A DNA stretch of 64,000 nt from an uncultured Planctomyces sp. (GTDB lineage Bacteria > Planctomycetota > Planctomycetia > Planctomycetales > Planctomycetaceae), in the NCBI GenBank assembly GCA_937904325.1, contig CALGTK010000457.1, positions 1 through 64,000 on the forward strand. Reading direction: 5' to 3'. The notes beneath the pieces are model-generated. The model saw only the letters and a list, made by a program, of their open reading frames with translations. It did no database searches and had not been told where the DNA came from. Both the position numbers and the translations under genes were made by a program. Below are positions 8,587-18,768 of this stretch, piece by piece (within the stretch, counting starts at the first letter, position 1; every line of letters starts with the position of its first letter).

Positions 8587-9398
8587 CGCTCGCCTCGCAT
8601 CGTCATGCGGTGGCCGACCTGATCGAGCAATGCAAGTTTGCCGCCATAGGTGGCGCGCAGGTTTTCTGTGGTGAAGACTTCTTTAACCGGGCCGCTGGCA
8701 ACGAGGCGGAGATTCAACAGGATGACTTCGTCGAAGTACTCGGCGACAGTTTGAAGATCGTGATGCACGACCAGCGCTGTTTTGCCAGCCTGTTGAAGAT
8801 CCTTGAGTACGTCGACGATGGCTCGTTCAGTCGCGGCGTCAACGCCGGCGAAGGGTTCGTCCATGAGGTACAGATCGGCTTCCTGCGCGAGGGCTCTTGC
8901 CAGGAAGACTCGCTGCTGCTGTCCACCTGAAAGGTGGCTGATCTGCCGCATTGCGAAGTCCTGCATGCCGACTCGAACGAGTGCTTTCATCGCCAGCTGA
9001 CGATGGTGCTTTCGTACCGGACGGAACCAGCCGATCTTTCGATACAGGCCCATCGTAACAGCTTCCAGGGCGTTGACCGGAAAGTCCCAGTCAACAGAAC
9101 TTCGCTGAGGAACATAGCCAACTCGGCCTCGCTGTGTTCGGTACTGACCACCGAACACCGCAACGCTTCCCGAAATCGTCGGGACAAGATTCAACGCCGC
9201 CTTAATAAGCGTACTCTTGCCGGCGCCGTTTGGACCGACGATCGCGATCAGCTTTCCGGGTGGGGCGTCGTAGTCGATGTCCCACAGGACCGGTTGCCGA
9301 TGGTACGCGACGGTCATGTCGTGAATTGAAAGCGGCGACCACTCTGGATGCGTCACTTCACCCGTCGTGGATTCAAGGTTGGAAGGTACTGATTCCAT
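8583..9398 (-). CDS. Mn/Zn-type ABC transporter ATP-binding protein
   Basis: Energises the metal importer at the cytoplasmic face. 271 residues from ATG 9398, which follows the substrate-binding gene's TAA with one intervening base; a longer frame to 9473 would overlap that gene and is not preferred. All ABC motifs are present: Walker A GPNGAGKST near residue 55, Q-loop YVPQRSSVDWDFP, signature LSGGQQQR near 160, Walker B LYLMDEPFAGVD and switch histidine VVHHD. The PQR-x-x-VDWDFP context is typical of Mn/Zn (TroB/ZnuC/MntB) ATPases. It is the middle gene of a three-gene operon: binding protein, ATPase, permease-regulator. Confidence 0.95.
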   Translation of the reverse strand: MESVPSNLESTTGEVTHPEWSPLSIHDMTVAYHRQPVLWDIDYDAPPGKLIAIVGPNGAGKSTLIKAALNLVPTISGSVAVFGGQYRTQRGRVGYVPQRSSVDWDFPVNALEAVTMGLYRKIGWFRPVRKHHRQLAMKALVRVGMQDFAMRQISHLSGGQQQRVFLARALAQEADLYLMDEPFAGVDAATERAIVDVLKDLQQAGKTALVVHHDLQTVAEYFDEVILLNLRLVASGPVKEVFTTENLRATYGGKLALLDQVGHRMTMRGER

Positions 9399-9399
9399 C

Positions 9400-10461
9400 T
9401 TAGTGTTCGGTCTTATCGCTGAGTTTGCCTTGCCATCCCTTTTCCGGGGCTTCGCCACCGAGGGCTCTCGCAATCTTTGTCGCGTTGTGATCCATCATCC
9501 CGATGTAAGTACCTTCGTACTTTCCCGGATCGCCCATCGCGTCTGAGTAAAGCTCCGCCCCGATCTTGAGTGTCCAGCCACGTGACTCGCAGCCTTCGAT
9601 AACAGCTTCGATGTTTTTCTGAGATACACTGGATTCAACGAAGATCGCCGGTACTTTGTTTTCGACGATGAAGTCTACGAGCGAGTTAATATCTGAGATT
9701 GCGGCCTGCGAATCAGTGGAAATTCCCTGGATTGCCTTAACCTCAACCCCATAAGCCTGAGCGAAATACCCGAATGCGTCATGGGCAGTCACCAGATAGC
9801 ATTGCTCTTTCGGGATCGTGGCGATGACTTTCCGAATGTAGCTGTCGAGTTCGGTCAGTCGCTGGCGGTATTCGTCTGCGCGGGCCTGGTAGTCACTCGC
9901 CGCACCTGAATCCATTGCGCCAAGTTCCCTGGAGATTTGTCCGACGCACTCACTCCACAATTCGACATTCATCCAGACGTGCGGATCCCAGTGACCTTCG
10001 AACTCGGGCGGTTCACGGAGTTTTTCTCGATCCAGCCCTTCTGTGACTGGGAAGACCGGCTTGCCTTTACGACCGACCAATGCGAAGTCGTCAGCCATGC
10101 GTCCTTCGAGCATCAGACCGGTGTAGAAAATGGCGTCGGCACTAAGCATGTCATTCACGTCGTTCCGCCCGGTTGTGAACATGTGGGGGTCCTGAGTCCC
10201 CTTGATCAGGCCGGTGACGATCGCTCGATCGCCGGCGACGGCTGTAACGATGTCGTTGACCATCGCCGTTGTGGTGACGATGTTGAGCTTCCCGCTTTCG
10301 GAAGCTGATCCAAATGTCCCGGTTTCTTCGGACGAGCCGTTGGTTGGTGCTGGATGGTTCGAGCCGGAGCACCCGCACACGAGTGCCGCCGCAATGGCGA
10401 TTCCGCTCAGCCCGGCGAAGTGAGCGGTCGATGTCAGTGGTCCATAGCTTTGGCACCGCAT
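9400..10461 (-). CDS. TroA-type Mn/Zn ABC transporter substrate-binding lipoprotein
   Basis: Captures divalent metal for the importer. 353 residues from ATG 10461, where an N-terminal lipoprotein signal starts (GLSGIAIAAALVCGC; lipidated Cys about residue 31). Family blocks are TTAMVNDIVTAVAGD, KGTQDPHMF (first ligand His), HWDPHVW (second ligand His), VTAHDAFGYFAQAYGV, AIFVESSVSQ and YSDAMGDPGKYEGTY with a candidate Asp ligand. This resembles TroA/MntA/PsaA proteins more than ZnuA, because no His-rich loop is present. First gene of the operon; the palindrome at 10492-10515 lies about 30 bases upstream of its start. Mn, Zn and Fe cannot be separated by sequence alone. Confidence 0.94.
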   Translation of the reverse strand: MRCQSYGPLTSTAHFAGLSGIAIAAALVCGCSGSNHPAPTNGSSEETGTFGSASESGKLNIVTTTAMVNDIVTAVAGDRAIVTGLIKGTQDPHMFTTGRNDVNDMLSADAIFYTGLMLEGRMADDFALVGRKGKPVFPVTEGLDREKLREPPEFEGHWDPHVWMNVELWSECVGQISRELGAMDSGAASDYQARADEYRQRLTELDSYIRKVIATIPKEQCYLVTAHDAFGYFAQAYGVEVKAIQGISTDSQAAISDINSLVDFIVENKVPAIFVESSVSQKNIEAVIEGCESRGWTLKIGAELYSDAMGDPGKYEGTYIGMMDHNATKIARALGGEAPEKGWQGKLSDKTEH

Positions 10462-10491
10462 CTCAAGATCTCCGAGCGGACGATATTTCGT

Positions 10492-10515
10492 TATTTTTTG
10501 ATTAGTCAAAAAATA
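10492..10515 (-). promoter_or_regulatory. Perfect 10-bp-arm palindrome, candidate metalloregulator operator
   Basis: TATTTTTTGA and its exact complement TCAAAAAATA are separated by four bases. The site is 30 bases upstream of the metal-binding-protein start, where a repressor would block initiation. No stop or transcript end lies here, so a terminator role is unlikely. The sequence is not the canonical DtxR or MntR box. Assignment to a metal regulator rests on context, including the DtxR-like domain encoded at the end of the same operon. Confidence 0.6.
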
Positions 10516-10903
10516 TCGCGGCCGGTTTCTTACTGCAAGGCAACCACTATCAAACAATACTAACTTAAATGAACTAATTCCGTCTCCTGCGATAACCATA
10601 CACCATATTCCGCGGCTGATTCGATCACGTCAATCAGCGACCAGAACGCCATAACTGCGCAGTCTCACTGGCTTGGTTGCCGGTGTCAGGACGGACTGGC
10701 ATAATCGGCAGCCCATCAGGAGCTTCCGGCGATTTTCCGCACTGCAGAATGGAATAATTCGGCAGAGGCGATCGAACCCGGCGGCGGCGCAGTCGCTCAA
10801 AGCTTTCAGCGAAGTTCGGCCACGGAATGGATTGGGCCGCCCCATTCTGCCGGCCCCACCTCCGGCTTCCAGACAAAACTCCCCACAGTTCTCAGAGCTA
10901 TCC
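10516..10903. other. Divergent intergenic region between metal importer operon and aceE
   Basis: Promoters for both directions must lie here. The aceE frame is open upstream to 10673, but the translated extension has no E1 similarity and looks like non-coding sequence. I see no further palindromes or riboswitch-like structure that I can support. Confidence 0.4.
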
Positions 10904-13603
10904 ATGACTGAAAACGTCACGCAAGCCACAGGCGTCGATCCCACTGCTCACTTTGATCCGGCAGAACTGGACGAGTGGTTTGATTCGCTCGACGATCTGC
11001 TGCATCGGTACGGGCGCGAGCGGGTTCAGCAGATGCTTACGTTGCTCCAGGAGCGAGCCTACCAGTGCGGAGTGCATTTACCATTCACAGCGAATACGCC
11101 GTACATCAACACAATTCCGACTCAGGATCAGCCGCCGTACCCTGGCGATCGCGATCTTGAGCGACGAATTAAGAGCATCATTCGCTGGAACGCAATGGCA
11201 ATGGTCGTGAGAGCGAACCGGGACTACGCCGGAGTCGGCGGTCACATTTCGACGTTCGCTTCCTGTGCGACGCTTTACGAAGTCGGCTTCAACCATTTCT
11301 TCCACGCTCGAACTGACGACCACACCGGCGACCTGGTTTACTTCCAGGGACATTCTTCGCCAGGCGTGTACTCGCGAGCGTTCATGGAAGGCCGGCTTAG
11401 TGAAGACAATCTGCTTCGTTTCCGTCGAGAGATTCCACGCGGCGGTGGACTGTCGTCTTATCCGCATCCATGGCTGATGCCGGACTTCTGGCAGTTCCCA
11501 ACCGTGTCGATGGGTCTTGGCCCGATCACCGCGATCTATCACGCTCGCTTTTTACGTTACCTGGAACACCGCGGTCTGCAGGACACTTCCAAATCCAACG
11601 TCTGGGCTTTTTTGGGCGATGGCGAAATCGACGAACCGGAATCGCTCGGCGCGCTGACGCTAGCGTCACGAGAAAACCTCGACAACCTGACGTTCGTTGT
11701 GAACTGCAACCTGCAGCGACTCGATGGTCCTGTTCGAGGCAACGGCAAGATTATTCAGGAACTCGAAGCCGCCTTCCGAGGCGCCGGCTGGAACGTCATC
11801 AAAGTCATCTGGGGCGGATTGTGGGAACAGCTGCTTCAGGCTGATGAGGACGGCATCCTGGTACGACGCATGGGCGAAGTCGTCGACGGGCAGTACCAGA
11901 AGTATTCGGTCGAAACGGGTGCGTACATCCGCGAGCACTTCTTCAACACTCCCGAGCTCCAGAAGATGGTCGAGCATCTGTCTGACAACCAGCTCGAAAA
12001 GCTTAACCGCGGCGGTCACGATCCTGAAAAAGTCTACGCCGCCTACAAAGCCGCGATGGATCACAAGGGCTCGCCGACAGTCATCCTTGCTAAGACCATC
12101 AAAGGATACGGTCTTGGAGAAGCCGGCGAAGGTCGCAACGTTGCTCACAACGTCAAGAAGGCGAATGAGCAGGAGCTGATGGAGTTCCGCAATCGCTTCG
12201 GCATTCCAGTCAGTGACGAAGACGTCGAAGAAATCGATTTCTACCAGCCTCCGGCTGAGAGCAACGAATCGAAATATCTCCACGAGCGACGTGAAGCTCT
12301 TGGCGGGTTCCTGCCAGCTCGACGGCCGACTGACGAGAAGATAGAGCTTCCGTCTTTCGAAACCTGCATCGAGTTTCACGATAAACGTCTCGTCGATAAG
12401 TCGGGATCGACAACGGGCGTCTTTGGCCAGTTCCTCAGTTTTCTCTTGAAAGACAAGTCAATCGGCAAGCGGCTCGTACCGATCATTCCAGACGAAGCCC
12501 GTACGTTTGGCATGGAAGGGCTCTTTAAACAGTGCGGTATCTACTCCAGCAAGGGACAGCTTTACGAGCCGGTCGACCGCAACCAGTTGATGTACTATCG
12601 AGAGGCCAAAGACGGGCAGATCCTCGAAGAAGGGATCAACGAAGCGGGTGCGTTGTCATCGTTCATCGCCGCCGGCACGGCGTATTCGAACCTCGGCGTC
12701 AACATGATTCCGATGTACATCTTCTATTCGATGTTCGGCTTCCAGCGAGTCGGCGATCTGATCTGGTGTGCTGCTGATTCGCGAGCGAAGGGCTTCCTGC
12801 TCGGTGGTACTTCCGGTCGCACAACGCTCAACGGCGAAGGTCTGCAACACGAAGATGGACACAGCCATTTGATCGCGACAACCGTTCCGAATTGCGTCGC
12901 CTACGACCCAGCTTACGGCTACGAACTGATCGCCATTATTCGTGACGGCATGAAGCGAATGTACCAGGACGACGAGTCGCTGATTTACTACCTCAGCGTT
13001 TACAACGAGGACTACCAGATGGTGGCCATGCCGGAAGGCAGCCACGACGGCATCCTCAGCGGCATGTACAAACTGAGAAGCACTGAATCTTCCGACGCCA
13101 ACCCGAAGCAGCGGCCTCAGTTGTTTGGTAGCGGAACGATCCTCAACGAAGTTCTGCGAGCTCAGGATATGCTGGCTTCGCAGTATGGAATTGGCACTGA
13201 CGTCTGGAGTGTCACCAGCTACTCCGAACTTTGTCGCGAAGCAATGCAGGCTCAACGCTGGAATCGTCTGCATCCGACCGAACCTGCAAAGTCGAGCTAC
13301 CTGGAGCAAACACTGGAAGACATTGACGGACCTTTCATTTCGTCCAGCGACAACGTTCGACTGGTCGCCGACCAGATTCGCGAGTGGGTTCCGGGCGACT
13401 ATGTCATCCTCGGAACCGACGGTTTCGGGCGATCAGACACTCGACCACAACTACGTCGTCACTTCGAAATCGACGCCGAATGTGTCACCTACGCGACTCT
13501 GGCAGCGCTCGCGAAGAACGGAAACTTTCCCGCAGCCAAACTTCCGCAAGTGCTCGCGGACCTGCAGATCGATCCTGAAAAAGTCGATCCGCTTTATGCT
13601 TGA
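10904..13603 (+). CDS. aceE: Pyruvate dehydrogenase E1 component, homodimeric type
   Basis: Thiamine-diphosphate enzyme that decarboxylates pyruvate and reductively acetylates the lipoyl arm of E2. 899 residues from ATG 10904 (MTENVTQ), close to the 887 of the E. coli enzyme. The N-terminus DEWFDSLDDLLHRYG is typical of AceE. The ThDP-binding motif starts at FLGDGEIDEPESLGALTLAS and ends around VVNCNLQRLDGP. GGHVSTFASCATLYEVGFNH-like (here GGHISTFAS) and HSSPGVYSRAFMEGRL blocks are present, as is GRTTLNGEGLQHEDGHSHL in the transketolase-like half. It is followed after 122 bases by the E2 gene, forming a PDH operon. E3 (lipoamide dehydrogenase) is not in the window. Confidence 0.97.
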   Translation: MTENVTQATGVDPTAHFDPAELDEWFDSLDDLLHRYGRERVQQMLTLLQERAYQCGVHLPFTANTPYINTIPTQDQPPYPGDRDLERRIKSIIRWNAMAMVVRANRDYAGVGGHISTFASCATLYEVGFNHFFHARTDDHTGDLVYFQGHSSPGVYSRAFMEGRLSEDNLLRFRREIPRGGGLSSYPHPWLMPDFWQFPTVSMGLGPITAIYHARFLRYLEHRGLQDTSKSNVWAFLGDGEIDEPESLGALTLASRENLDNLTFVVNCNLQRLDGPVRGNGKIIQELEAAFRGAGWNVIKVIWGGLWEQLLQADEDGILVRRMGEVVDGQYQKYSVETGAYIREHFFNTPELQKMVEHLSDNQLEKLNRGGHDPEKVYAAYKAAMDHKGSPTVILAKTIKGYGLGEAGEGRNVAHNVKKANEQELMEFRNRFGIPVSDEDVEEIDFYQPPAESNESKYLHERREALGGFLPARRPTDEKIELPSFETCIEFHDKRLVDKSGSTTGVFGQFLSFLLKDKSIGKRLVPIIPDEARTFGMEGLFKQCGIYSSKGQLYEPVDRNQLMYYREAKDGQILEEGINEAGALSSFIAAGTAYSNLGVNMIPMYIFYSMFGFQRVGDLIWCAADSRAKGFLLGGTSGRTTLNGEGLQHEDGHSHLIATTVPNCVAYDPAYGYELIAIIRDGMKRMYQDDESLIYYLSVYNEDYQMVAMPEGSHDGILSGMYKLRSTESSDANPKQRPQLFGSGTILNEVLRAQDMLASQYGIGTDVWSVTSYSELCREAMQAQRWNRLHPTEPAKSSYLEQTLEDIDGPFISSSDNVRLVADQIREWVPGDYVILGTDGFGRSDTRPQLRRHFEIDAECVTYATLAALAKNGNFPAAKLPQVLADLQIDPEKVDPLYA

Positions 13604-13725
13604 TGCAGTGTGCGTCTTGACGCGCCACTGGAAACGACAGCAAATTTGATCGTTGCGTCGAGATACACCCGACGGATTCCACTTCAAAATAAATCGATCA
13701 CCACTCACGACCAGAAGAGACAACC

Positions 13726-15051
13726 ATGGCCGAGTTCAAAATCCCGGACGTCGGGGAAGGCATCTCAGAAGTCGATCTCGCGGCACTCAGCGTTTCCGTT
13801 GGAGACGTCATCGAGCCAGGCACGATCGTTGCCGAGGTTGAAACAGAAAAAGCCGCCACCGATGTCGACTGCTCGATTGGTGGTAAGGTTGTGAAAATTC
13901 ACGCCCGTCCTGGCGACACTCTGGCAGTCGGTGCCGTGCTGCTCACGATTGAATCCTCAGATGCTGGTGCTGTATCGGCCGAAGAAGCACCGGCCAAAGA
14001 AGCACCGGCAGTTCCCGCAGCAGCCGAATCCGCTGCCACTTCTGCCGCCGCTCCGACATCTCAACCTGTAGCGGCCGCGCCCTCTGCTCCGGCCGCAGCA
14101 ACGCCAGCGCCGGTTGCAAGTGCTGCCCCGGCGGATGACCGAGCTCCGGCGCCAGCTGGCCCGGCAACTCGTCGATTGGCACGTCAGTTGGGAGTCGATC
14201 TTCACGACGTTTCCGGGTCGGCCGCTGGCGGACGAATTACGCAGGAAGACGTGAAGTCACACGTAAAACGAGTTATGGAAGGTGGCAGTGCCGCTTCGGG
14301 TGGAGGAAGTTATGCTCCACCACCGCTGCCAGACTTCACGAAGTGGGGACCGGTCGAACGTGAGCCGATGAATAAGATCTCCCGATCGGCTGCCGCAAAC
14401 CTCAGTATGTGCTGGAACGTAATTCCTCACGTGACCCAGCACGACCTCGTCGACATCACCGATCTTGAAGCCGCACGGCGACGTTACTCAGAAATGGCGA
14501 AGAAAACCGGAGCACCCAAAGTCACGATGACAGCCATCGCGATGAAGGCGTCCGTCGTTTGCCTGAAAGAGTTTCCGAAGTTCAATTCCAGCCTCGATCC
14601 GCAGACGAACGAAATCGTTTATCGCAAATTCTTCAACATCGGATGTGCGGTCGATACTCCGAACGGTCTGCTCGTTCCAGTGATCAAAGACTGCGATAAG
14701 AAGAGCGTTGCAGAAATTGGTATTGAGCTGTCTGATGTCGCCGGCCGAGCCCGGGATCGCAAAGTCACGATGGACGAGATGCAGGGAGCATGTTTCACGA
14801 TCACCAATCTCGGCGGCATCGGCGGAACGGCGTTCACGCCGATCGTGAACTATCCCGAAGTTGCCATCCTGGGAATGTCGCGAGGCCGCAATGAATTGCA
14901 GATTCGCGATGGCGAAATCGAAGAACGATTCATGCTGCCGCTGTCGATGTCGTATGACCATCGAGTCATTAACGGAGCTGACGCTGCTCGATTCGTCGTT
15001 CGGCTCGGACAACTGCTGACTGACGCGTTTAACCTGGCATCGACGATTTGA
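13726..15051 (+). CDS. aceF: Pyruvate dehydrogenase E2, dihydrolipoamide acetyltransferase
   Basis: Transfers acetyl groups from lipoate to CoA and forms the PDH core. 441 residues. A single lipoyl domain comes first, with the lysine in VAEVETEKAATDVDC (about residue 43). An Ala/Pro-rich flexible linker spans about residues 85-145. The peripheral subunit-binding domain (TRRLARQLGVDLHDVSGSA, then GGRITQEDV) follows, then the catalytic domain to the end. The active-site motif is DHRVINGADAARF: His is present and the usual Asp of DHRxxDG is Asn, a variant also known from Azotobacter vinelandii E2p. E. coli has three lipoyl domains, here only one. Likely co-transcribed with aceE. Confidence 0.96.
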   Translation: MAEFKIPDVGEGISEVDLAALSVSVGDVIEPGTIVAEVETEKAATDVDCSIGGKVVKIHARPGDTLAVGAVLLTIESSDAGAVSAEEAPAKEAPAVPAAAESAATSAAAPTSQPVAAAPSAPAAATPAPVASAAPADDRAPAPAGPATRRLARQLGVDLHDVSGSAAGGRITQEDVKSHVKRVMEGGSAASGGGSYAPPPLPDFTKWGPVEREPMNKISRSAAANLSMCWNVIPHVTQHDLVDITDLEAARRRYSEMAKKTGAPKVTMTAIAMKASVVCLKEFPKFNSSLDPQTNEIVYRKFFNIGCAVDTPNGLLVPVIKDCDKKSVAEIGIELSDVAGRARDRKVTMDEMQGACFTITNLGGIGGTAFTPIVNYPEVAILGMSRGRNELQIRDGEIEERFMLPLSMSYDHRVINGADAARFVVRLGQLLTDAFNLASTI

Positions 15052-15228
15052 GTCTTGCACAAAGCCGGCCGGGAAATTCTGCGACAGCCGAAAACGCATC
15101 CATTGACGGTTATGCGTGAATTACAATCAGACATGGTCAACCCTCGCATCATTGACATCGTGCGTTGATATTCTTAATGAAACGTACAGAACGGTAGCGG
15201 GCAGCAACCGAAGTGAATGGGCTGTACG

Positions 15229-15588
15229 ATGTCACAATCTGATCTGGAAATCCTGAAAATCGACGGCGTTACTGTCATCGTTCTGGGTGAACAGTACGAC
15301 AACCTGGACGAGCCGGGCCTCGAAGCAGCGTCCACCAAGCTGCTGGAAATCGCTCGGTCGGCGGATCCACCTTTGATCGTTGTCGATATGGCCCGGACAA
15401 AGTTCTTCGGGTCGTCGTTCCTGGGAACTCTGTTCCGAATCTGGCGGCGACTGACGACCCGCAATGGCAAGCTGTCTGTATGTAATGCAAAAGGCCCGTG
15501 TGCCGACGTTCTGGAAGTCACGCAGGTTGAGAGGCTCTGGAATCTTTTCGACACTCGTGACGCGGCTGTCGAATCGCTGAAATCCTGA
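15229..15588 (+). CDS. STAS-domain protein, anti-sigma-factor antagonist type
   Basis: A single STAS domain of 119 residues from ATG 15229 ([13 protein letters not shown]); ATG 15217 is an alternative in the same frame. STAS proteins are small switch proteins whose serine is phosphorylated by a partner kinase. Here the loop [20 protein letters not shown] carries the expected Ser62/Ser63 after a beta strand LIVVDMA. No kinase or phosphatase gene is adjacent, so the partner is unknown. It lies between aceF and asnS on the same strand, with 177- and 76-base gaps. Confidence 0.85.
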   Translation: MSQSDLEILKIDGVTVIVLGEQYDNLDEPGLEAASTKLLEIARSADPPLIVVDMARTKFFGSSFLGTLFRIWRRLTTRNGKLSVCNAKGPCADVLEVTQVERLWNLFDTRDAAVESLKS

Positions 15589-15664
15589 AAGCCGACGGCT
15601 GATTGATCGCAACTGGATGTTGCGTGTCACGAGTCGGCGCATCACCAACCGACGGAGCGAAGTC

Positions 15665-17053
15665 ATGGTGCGAACTCACGTCTCAAAGGTTCTGAAGGAC
15701 GCCCAGCCGGGCGACACTGTTAAGGTCGGAGGCTGGGTTCGAACTCGCCGCGACTCGAAGCAGGGATTTTCATTCGTCGAACTGAACGACGGAAGCTGCT
15801 TCAGCAGTATTCAGGTCGTCGTCGACTCAGATACACCCGGTTACGACTGCATCAAAGATGTTACGACCGGAAGCTGTGTTTCGGTCAACGGTGAGGTGAA
15901 AGACTCGCCCGGTAAAGGTCAGCGAGTCGAACTTCACGCCACGGAACTGATTCTCCACGGTACGGCCGAAAGCGACACTTACCCGCTGCAGAAGAAGCGG
16001 CATAGCTTCGAGTTTCTCCGCGAGATTGCTCACCTTCGTCCACGAACTAACACGTTTGGCGCGATCACTCGAGTTCGAAATGCGGCGTCAGCGGCCGTTC
16101 ACGAGTTCTTCCAGGATCGCGGGTTTTATTACATCCAGACACCCGTCATCACGACCAGTGACTGCGAAGGCGCCGGGCAAATGTTTGGCGTCACAACATT
16201 GAACCTGGAACGACTCGCCGCAGTTCAGACGAAGCTCGACTACGCACAGGACTTCTTCGGCAAGCGAGCGGCGCTGACCGTCAGCGGGCAACTCGAAGCT
16301 GAGATCTTTGCCTGCGGAATGGGCGAGTGTTACACATTCGGCCCGACGTTCCGAGCTGAGAATTCCAACACGACGCGACATCTGGCTGAGTTCTGGATGA
16401 TCGAACCGGAGATGCCTTTTTACGAACTGACCGACAACATGGAGCTCGCTGAGAAGTTCGTTCAGCACGTCATCAATCGAGTACTCGAACGATGCGCGGA
16501 AGATATGGAGTTCTTCAACCTCCGCATCGACAAGACCGTGCTGGAGACACTCCGCAACATCACCGAAAATAAGTTCATCCGACTGCCTTACACAGAAGCG
16601 GTCGACATCCTCCAGAAGAGTGGACAGAAGTTCGAATACCCCGTCGAGTGGGGACATGATCTTCAGGCAGAGCACGAACGCTTCCTGACTGAACAGCACT
16701 TCAAACAGCCGGTCATTCTGTTCGACTACCCGCGGACGATTAAACCGTTCTACATGCGGTGCAACGACGACAGCAAAACTGTCCGAGCGATGGACGTTCT
16801 AGTGCCACGGATCGGAGAAATCATTGGCGGCAGTCAGCGTGAAGAACGTCTGGACGTTCTGGAATTACGCATGAAAGAGTGCGGGCTCGAGCCGGAAGAA
16901 TACTGGTGGTACGTCGATCTTCGACGGTATGGAACAGTGCCGCATTCCGGATTTGGACTGGGCTTCGAGCGTCTGATCCAACTGATGACCGGCATGCAGA
17001 ATATCCGAGACTGTATCCCGTTTCCACGAGTGCCAAAGAGCGCCGATTTTTAG
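15665..17053 (+). CDS. asnS: Asparaginyl-tRNA synthetase
   Basis: Charges tRNA-Asn. 462 residues from ATG 15665 ([12 protein letters not shown]), preceded by GGAG about 10 bases upstream; a longer frame from 15617 is not preferred. An OB-fold anticodon-binding domain ([20 protein letters not shown]) comes first, then the class II catalytic core. Motif 2 is [19 protein letters not shown] and motif 3 is [20 protein letters not shown]. Length agrees with E. coli AsnS (466). The AsnRS rather than AspRS identity follows from the short form and from [10 protein letters not shown]. The gene converges with the GGDEF/HD-GYP pseudogene 18 bases downstream. Confidence 0.96.
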   Translation: MVRTHVSKVLKDAQPGDTVKVGGWVRTRRDSKQGFSFVELNDGSCFSSIQVVVDSDTPGYDCIKDVTTGSCVSVNGEVKDSPGKGQRVELHATELILHGTAESDTYPLQKKRHSFEFLREIAHLRPRTNTFGAITRVRNAASAAVHEFFQDRGFYYIQTPVITTSDCEGAGQMFGVTTLNLERLAAVQTKLDYAQDFFGKRAALTVSGQLEAEIFACGMGECYTFGPTFRAENSNTTRHLAEFWMIEPEMPFYELTDNMELAEKFVQHVINRVLERCAEDMEFFNLRIDKTVLETLRNITENKFIRLPYTEAVDILQKSGQKFEYPVEWGHDLQAEHERFLTEQHFKQPVILFDYPRTIKPFYMRCNDDSKTVRAMDVLVPRIGEIIGGSQREERLDVLELRMKECGLEPEEYWWYVDLRRYGTVPHSGFGLGFERLIQLMTGMQNIRDCIPFPRVPKSADF

Positions 17054-17070
17054 CCGAATCGCAGTCGTGG

Positions 17071-18661
17071 TTAGCGAGCGACGAATTCGTCAGTTCGCAG
17101 CCAGGCTGACTGTGTTGAACGGCAAAGTTCGATTAGCTCGTTGGCACAGTCCAGAATGTCGAGTAGTTGGCCGTCTGACGTAAAGACGTCGCGCAGCCGT
17201 TCGGCACGCCTGGCAAATAATGGCAAGCCAGCCTGTTCAGCAATTGAATGCAACTGTGTGGCCATAGCATTCATGCCATCAAAATCCTGCGTCTCCAACG
17301 CGTTGATCAGACGTTCAATGTGCTGACCGATCCCGAGTGCCGAATCCCGTGACAGAGATGCCGTCGAATCGTTAAACTCCTCTGGTCGTACGTTGGCCAG
17401 AACCATCGCGATGAAACGTTCTACCATTTGCGGATCGAATTGATTATTTCCGCACTGTCGCAATTCGTCGAATGCCTCTTCCTGCGAAAGTACTTTTCGG
17501 TAAGGCCGGCCAGTTGTCATCGCAGCGTAGGCATCGGCGATGGCCGGAACACGAGCCCCAACCGGAATTGCATCACCGGATGGCAGACCTCGTCGATTAC
17601 GAGTCCCGCCAAAGTGAGCACGGTAAGACTCGACGATCGAAGTAACGGATTCGCAGTCGAACGAAGCTCGCACGAGCTCTACACCGATGCGATCGTGCTG
17701 CCGCATGACTTCCCATTCGTCGAGGGACAACGGACCGTTCTTTAACAGTATGGCATCGGGCACGCCGATTTTGCCGATGTCGTGCAACAATGCCGCAATC
17801 TCAAGAGTGCAAGTGTCTTTCGGAGTAAGCAGCCCTTCGGCAGCCATCAGGCAAAGGTCGGCAACCCGTCGACTGTGCCCCGCCGTTTCTGAATGCCGAT
17901 ACGCGAGCGGCGACAGCCCGGTATGGTACTTGTGTTGTGCCGTGTGATTCGAAACTGGATTCTTCAGACCGAGTCCGCGCCACCGCCGATTCGTCGACCT
18001 TAACGTCTTCTGGTACCTGGTCGAACCGTACGACTTGATTTCGACCGTTCCGTTTGGCGACGTACAGGCACTTGTCGGCCTGATCGAGCATGTCGTGCGG
18101 TTCTTTGGGGCCGAGTGTGATCGAGAGTAGCGGAAACTTAGTGCCTGCAACCGCTGCTCGAATTTTCTCGCCGATCGCTGTTGCCGCATCGATATCCGTA
18201 ATGAGGAAGGATGACGCAAAATTCTTCGCCACGGTACCGGCAAACCAGGTCGCCGAGTCGCACGGCATCCCGCAGCGTGGCCGCGATACCACGCAGTACG
18301 TCGTCCCCCACCGAGTGGCCACGGTCATCGTTAATCGACTTGCAGAAGTCGATGTCGACCATGATTCCCGAGATTGGCAGTTTGTCGTCGACCGCTCGAG
18401 CCCAGTATTCCTCGCAGCAGGTGAAGAACGATCGCCGATTCAAACACTCGGTTAACGGGTCAGTTGTGGCCAGTTTTTCCAGTTCTTCATTCTGTCGGCG
18501 ATAACCCAGAGGGCCATTTGCGATCGGGAATCCAGAACCAACGACGAGATCGGCAGAGATTCCGTGATCACCATGGTACTCCTGAGCGTGACGGATGGCC
18601 GGTCCTGCCCGAAGCCCGTTTCGTGCCGAAAAGTGACAGCCAGATCGACTGGTCCAGACAT
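17071..18661 (-). pseudogene. Frameshifted GGDEF/HD-GYP signalling protein
   Basis: One gene broken into four minus-strand pieces. Piece 1 (18661 to about 18505) is an N-terminal region with AVTFRHETGFG. Piece 2 (about 18505-18205) reads RRQNEELEKLATTDPLTECL, then GIMVDIDFCKSINDDRGHSVGD and CRYRGEEFCVILPH, a GGDEF domain with a GEEF active loop. Piece 3 (about 18205-17965) continues with TDIDAATAIGEKIRAAVAG and ADKCLYVAKRNGRN. Piece 4 (about 17965-17071) is an HD-GYP domain (HSETAGHSRRVADL, LLHDIGKIGVPDAIL), with GYP altered to GLP, followed by an Hpt-like helical tail. Each junction needs a frame change. As a c-di-GMP synthesis/hydrolysis protein it is inactive unless frameshifting rescues it. 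The upstream limit is uncertain. Confidence 0.85.
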
Positions 18662-18768
18662 GATGACCGTGATGGCTTGCCGGACGGCTCGTTCCAGGAA
18701 ATCATTACAGTCTGTCCTGACACACGCTGAGTGGATTTCCAGATCGAACCAGAAGACGGAGAGTTATC

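Noticed and set aside
10673-10903. N-terminal extension of the pyruvate dehydrogenase E1
   Set aside because: The extension has no E1 similarity, and ATG 10904 gives the standard length and typical N-terminus.
11666-12379. 237-codon frame antisense to aceE
   Set aside because: Mirror of conserved coding sequence on the plus strand, without any family signature.
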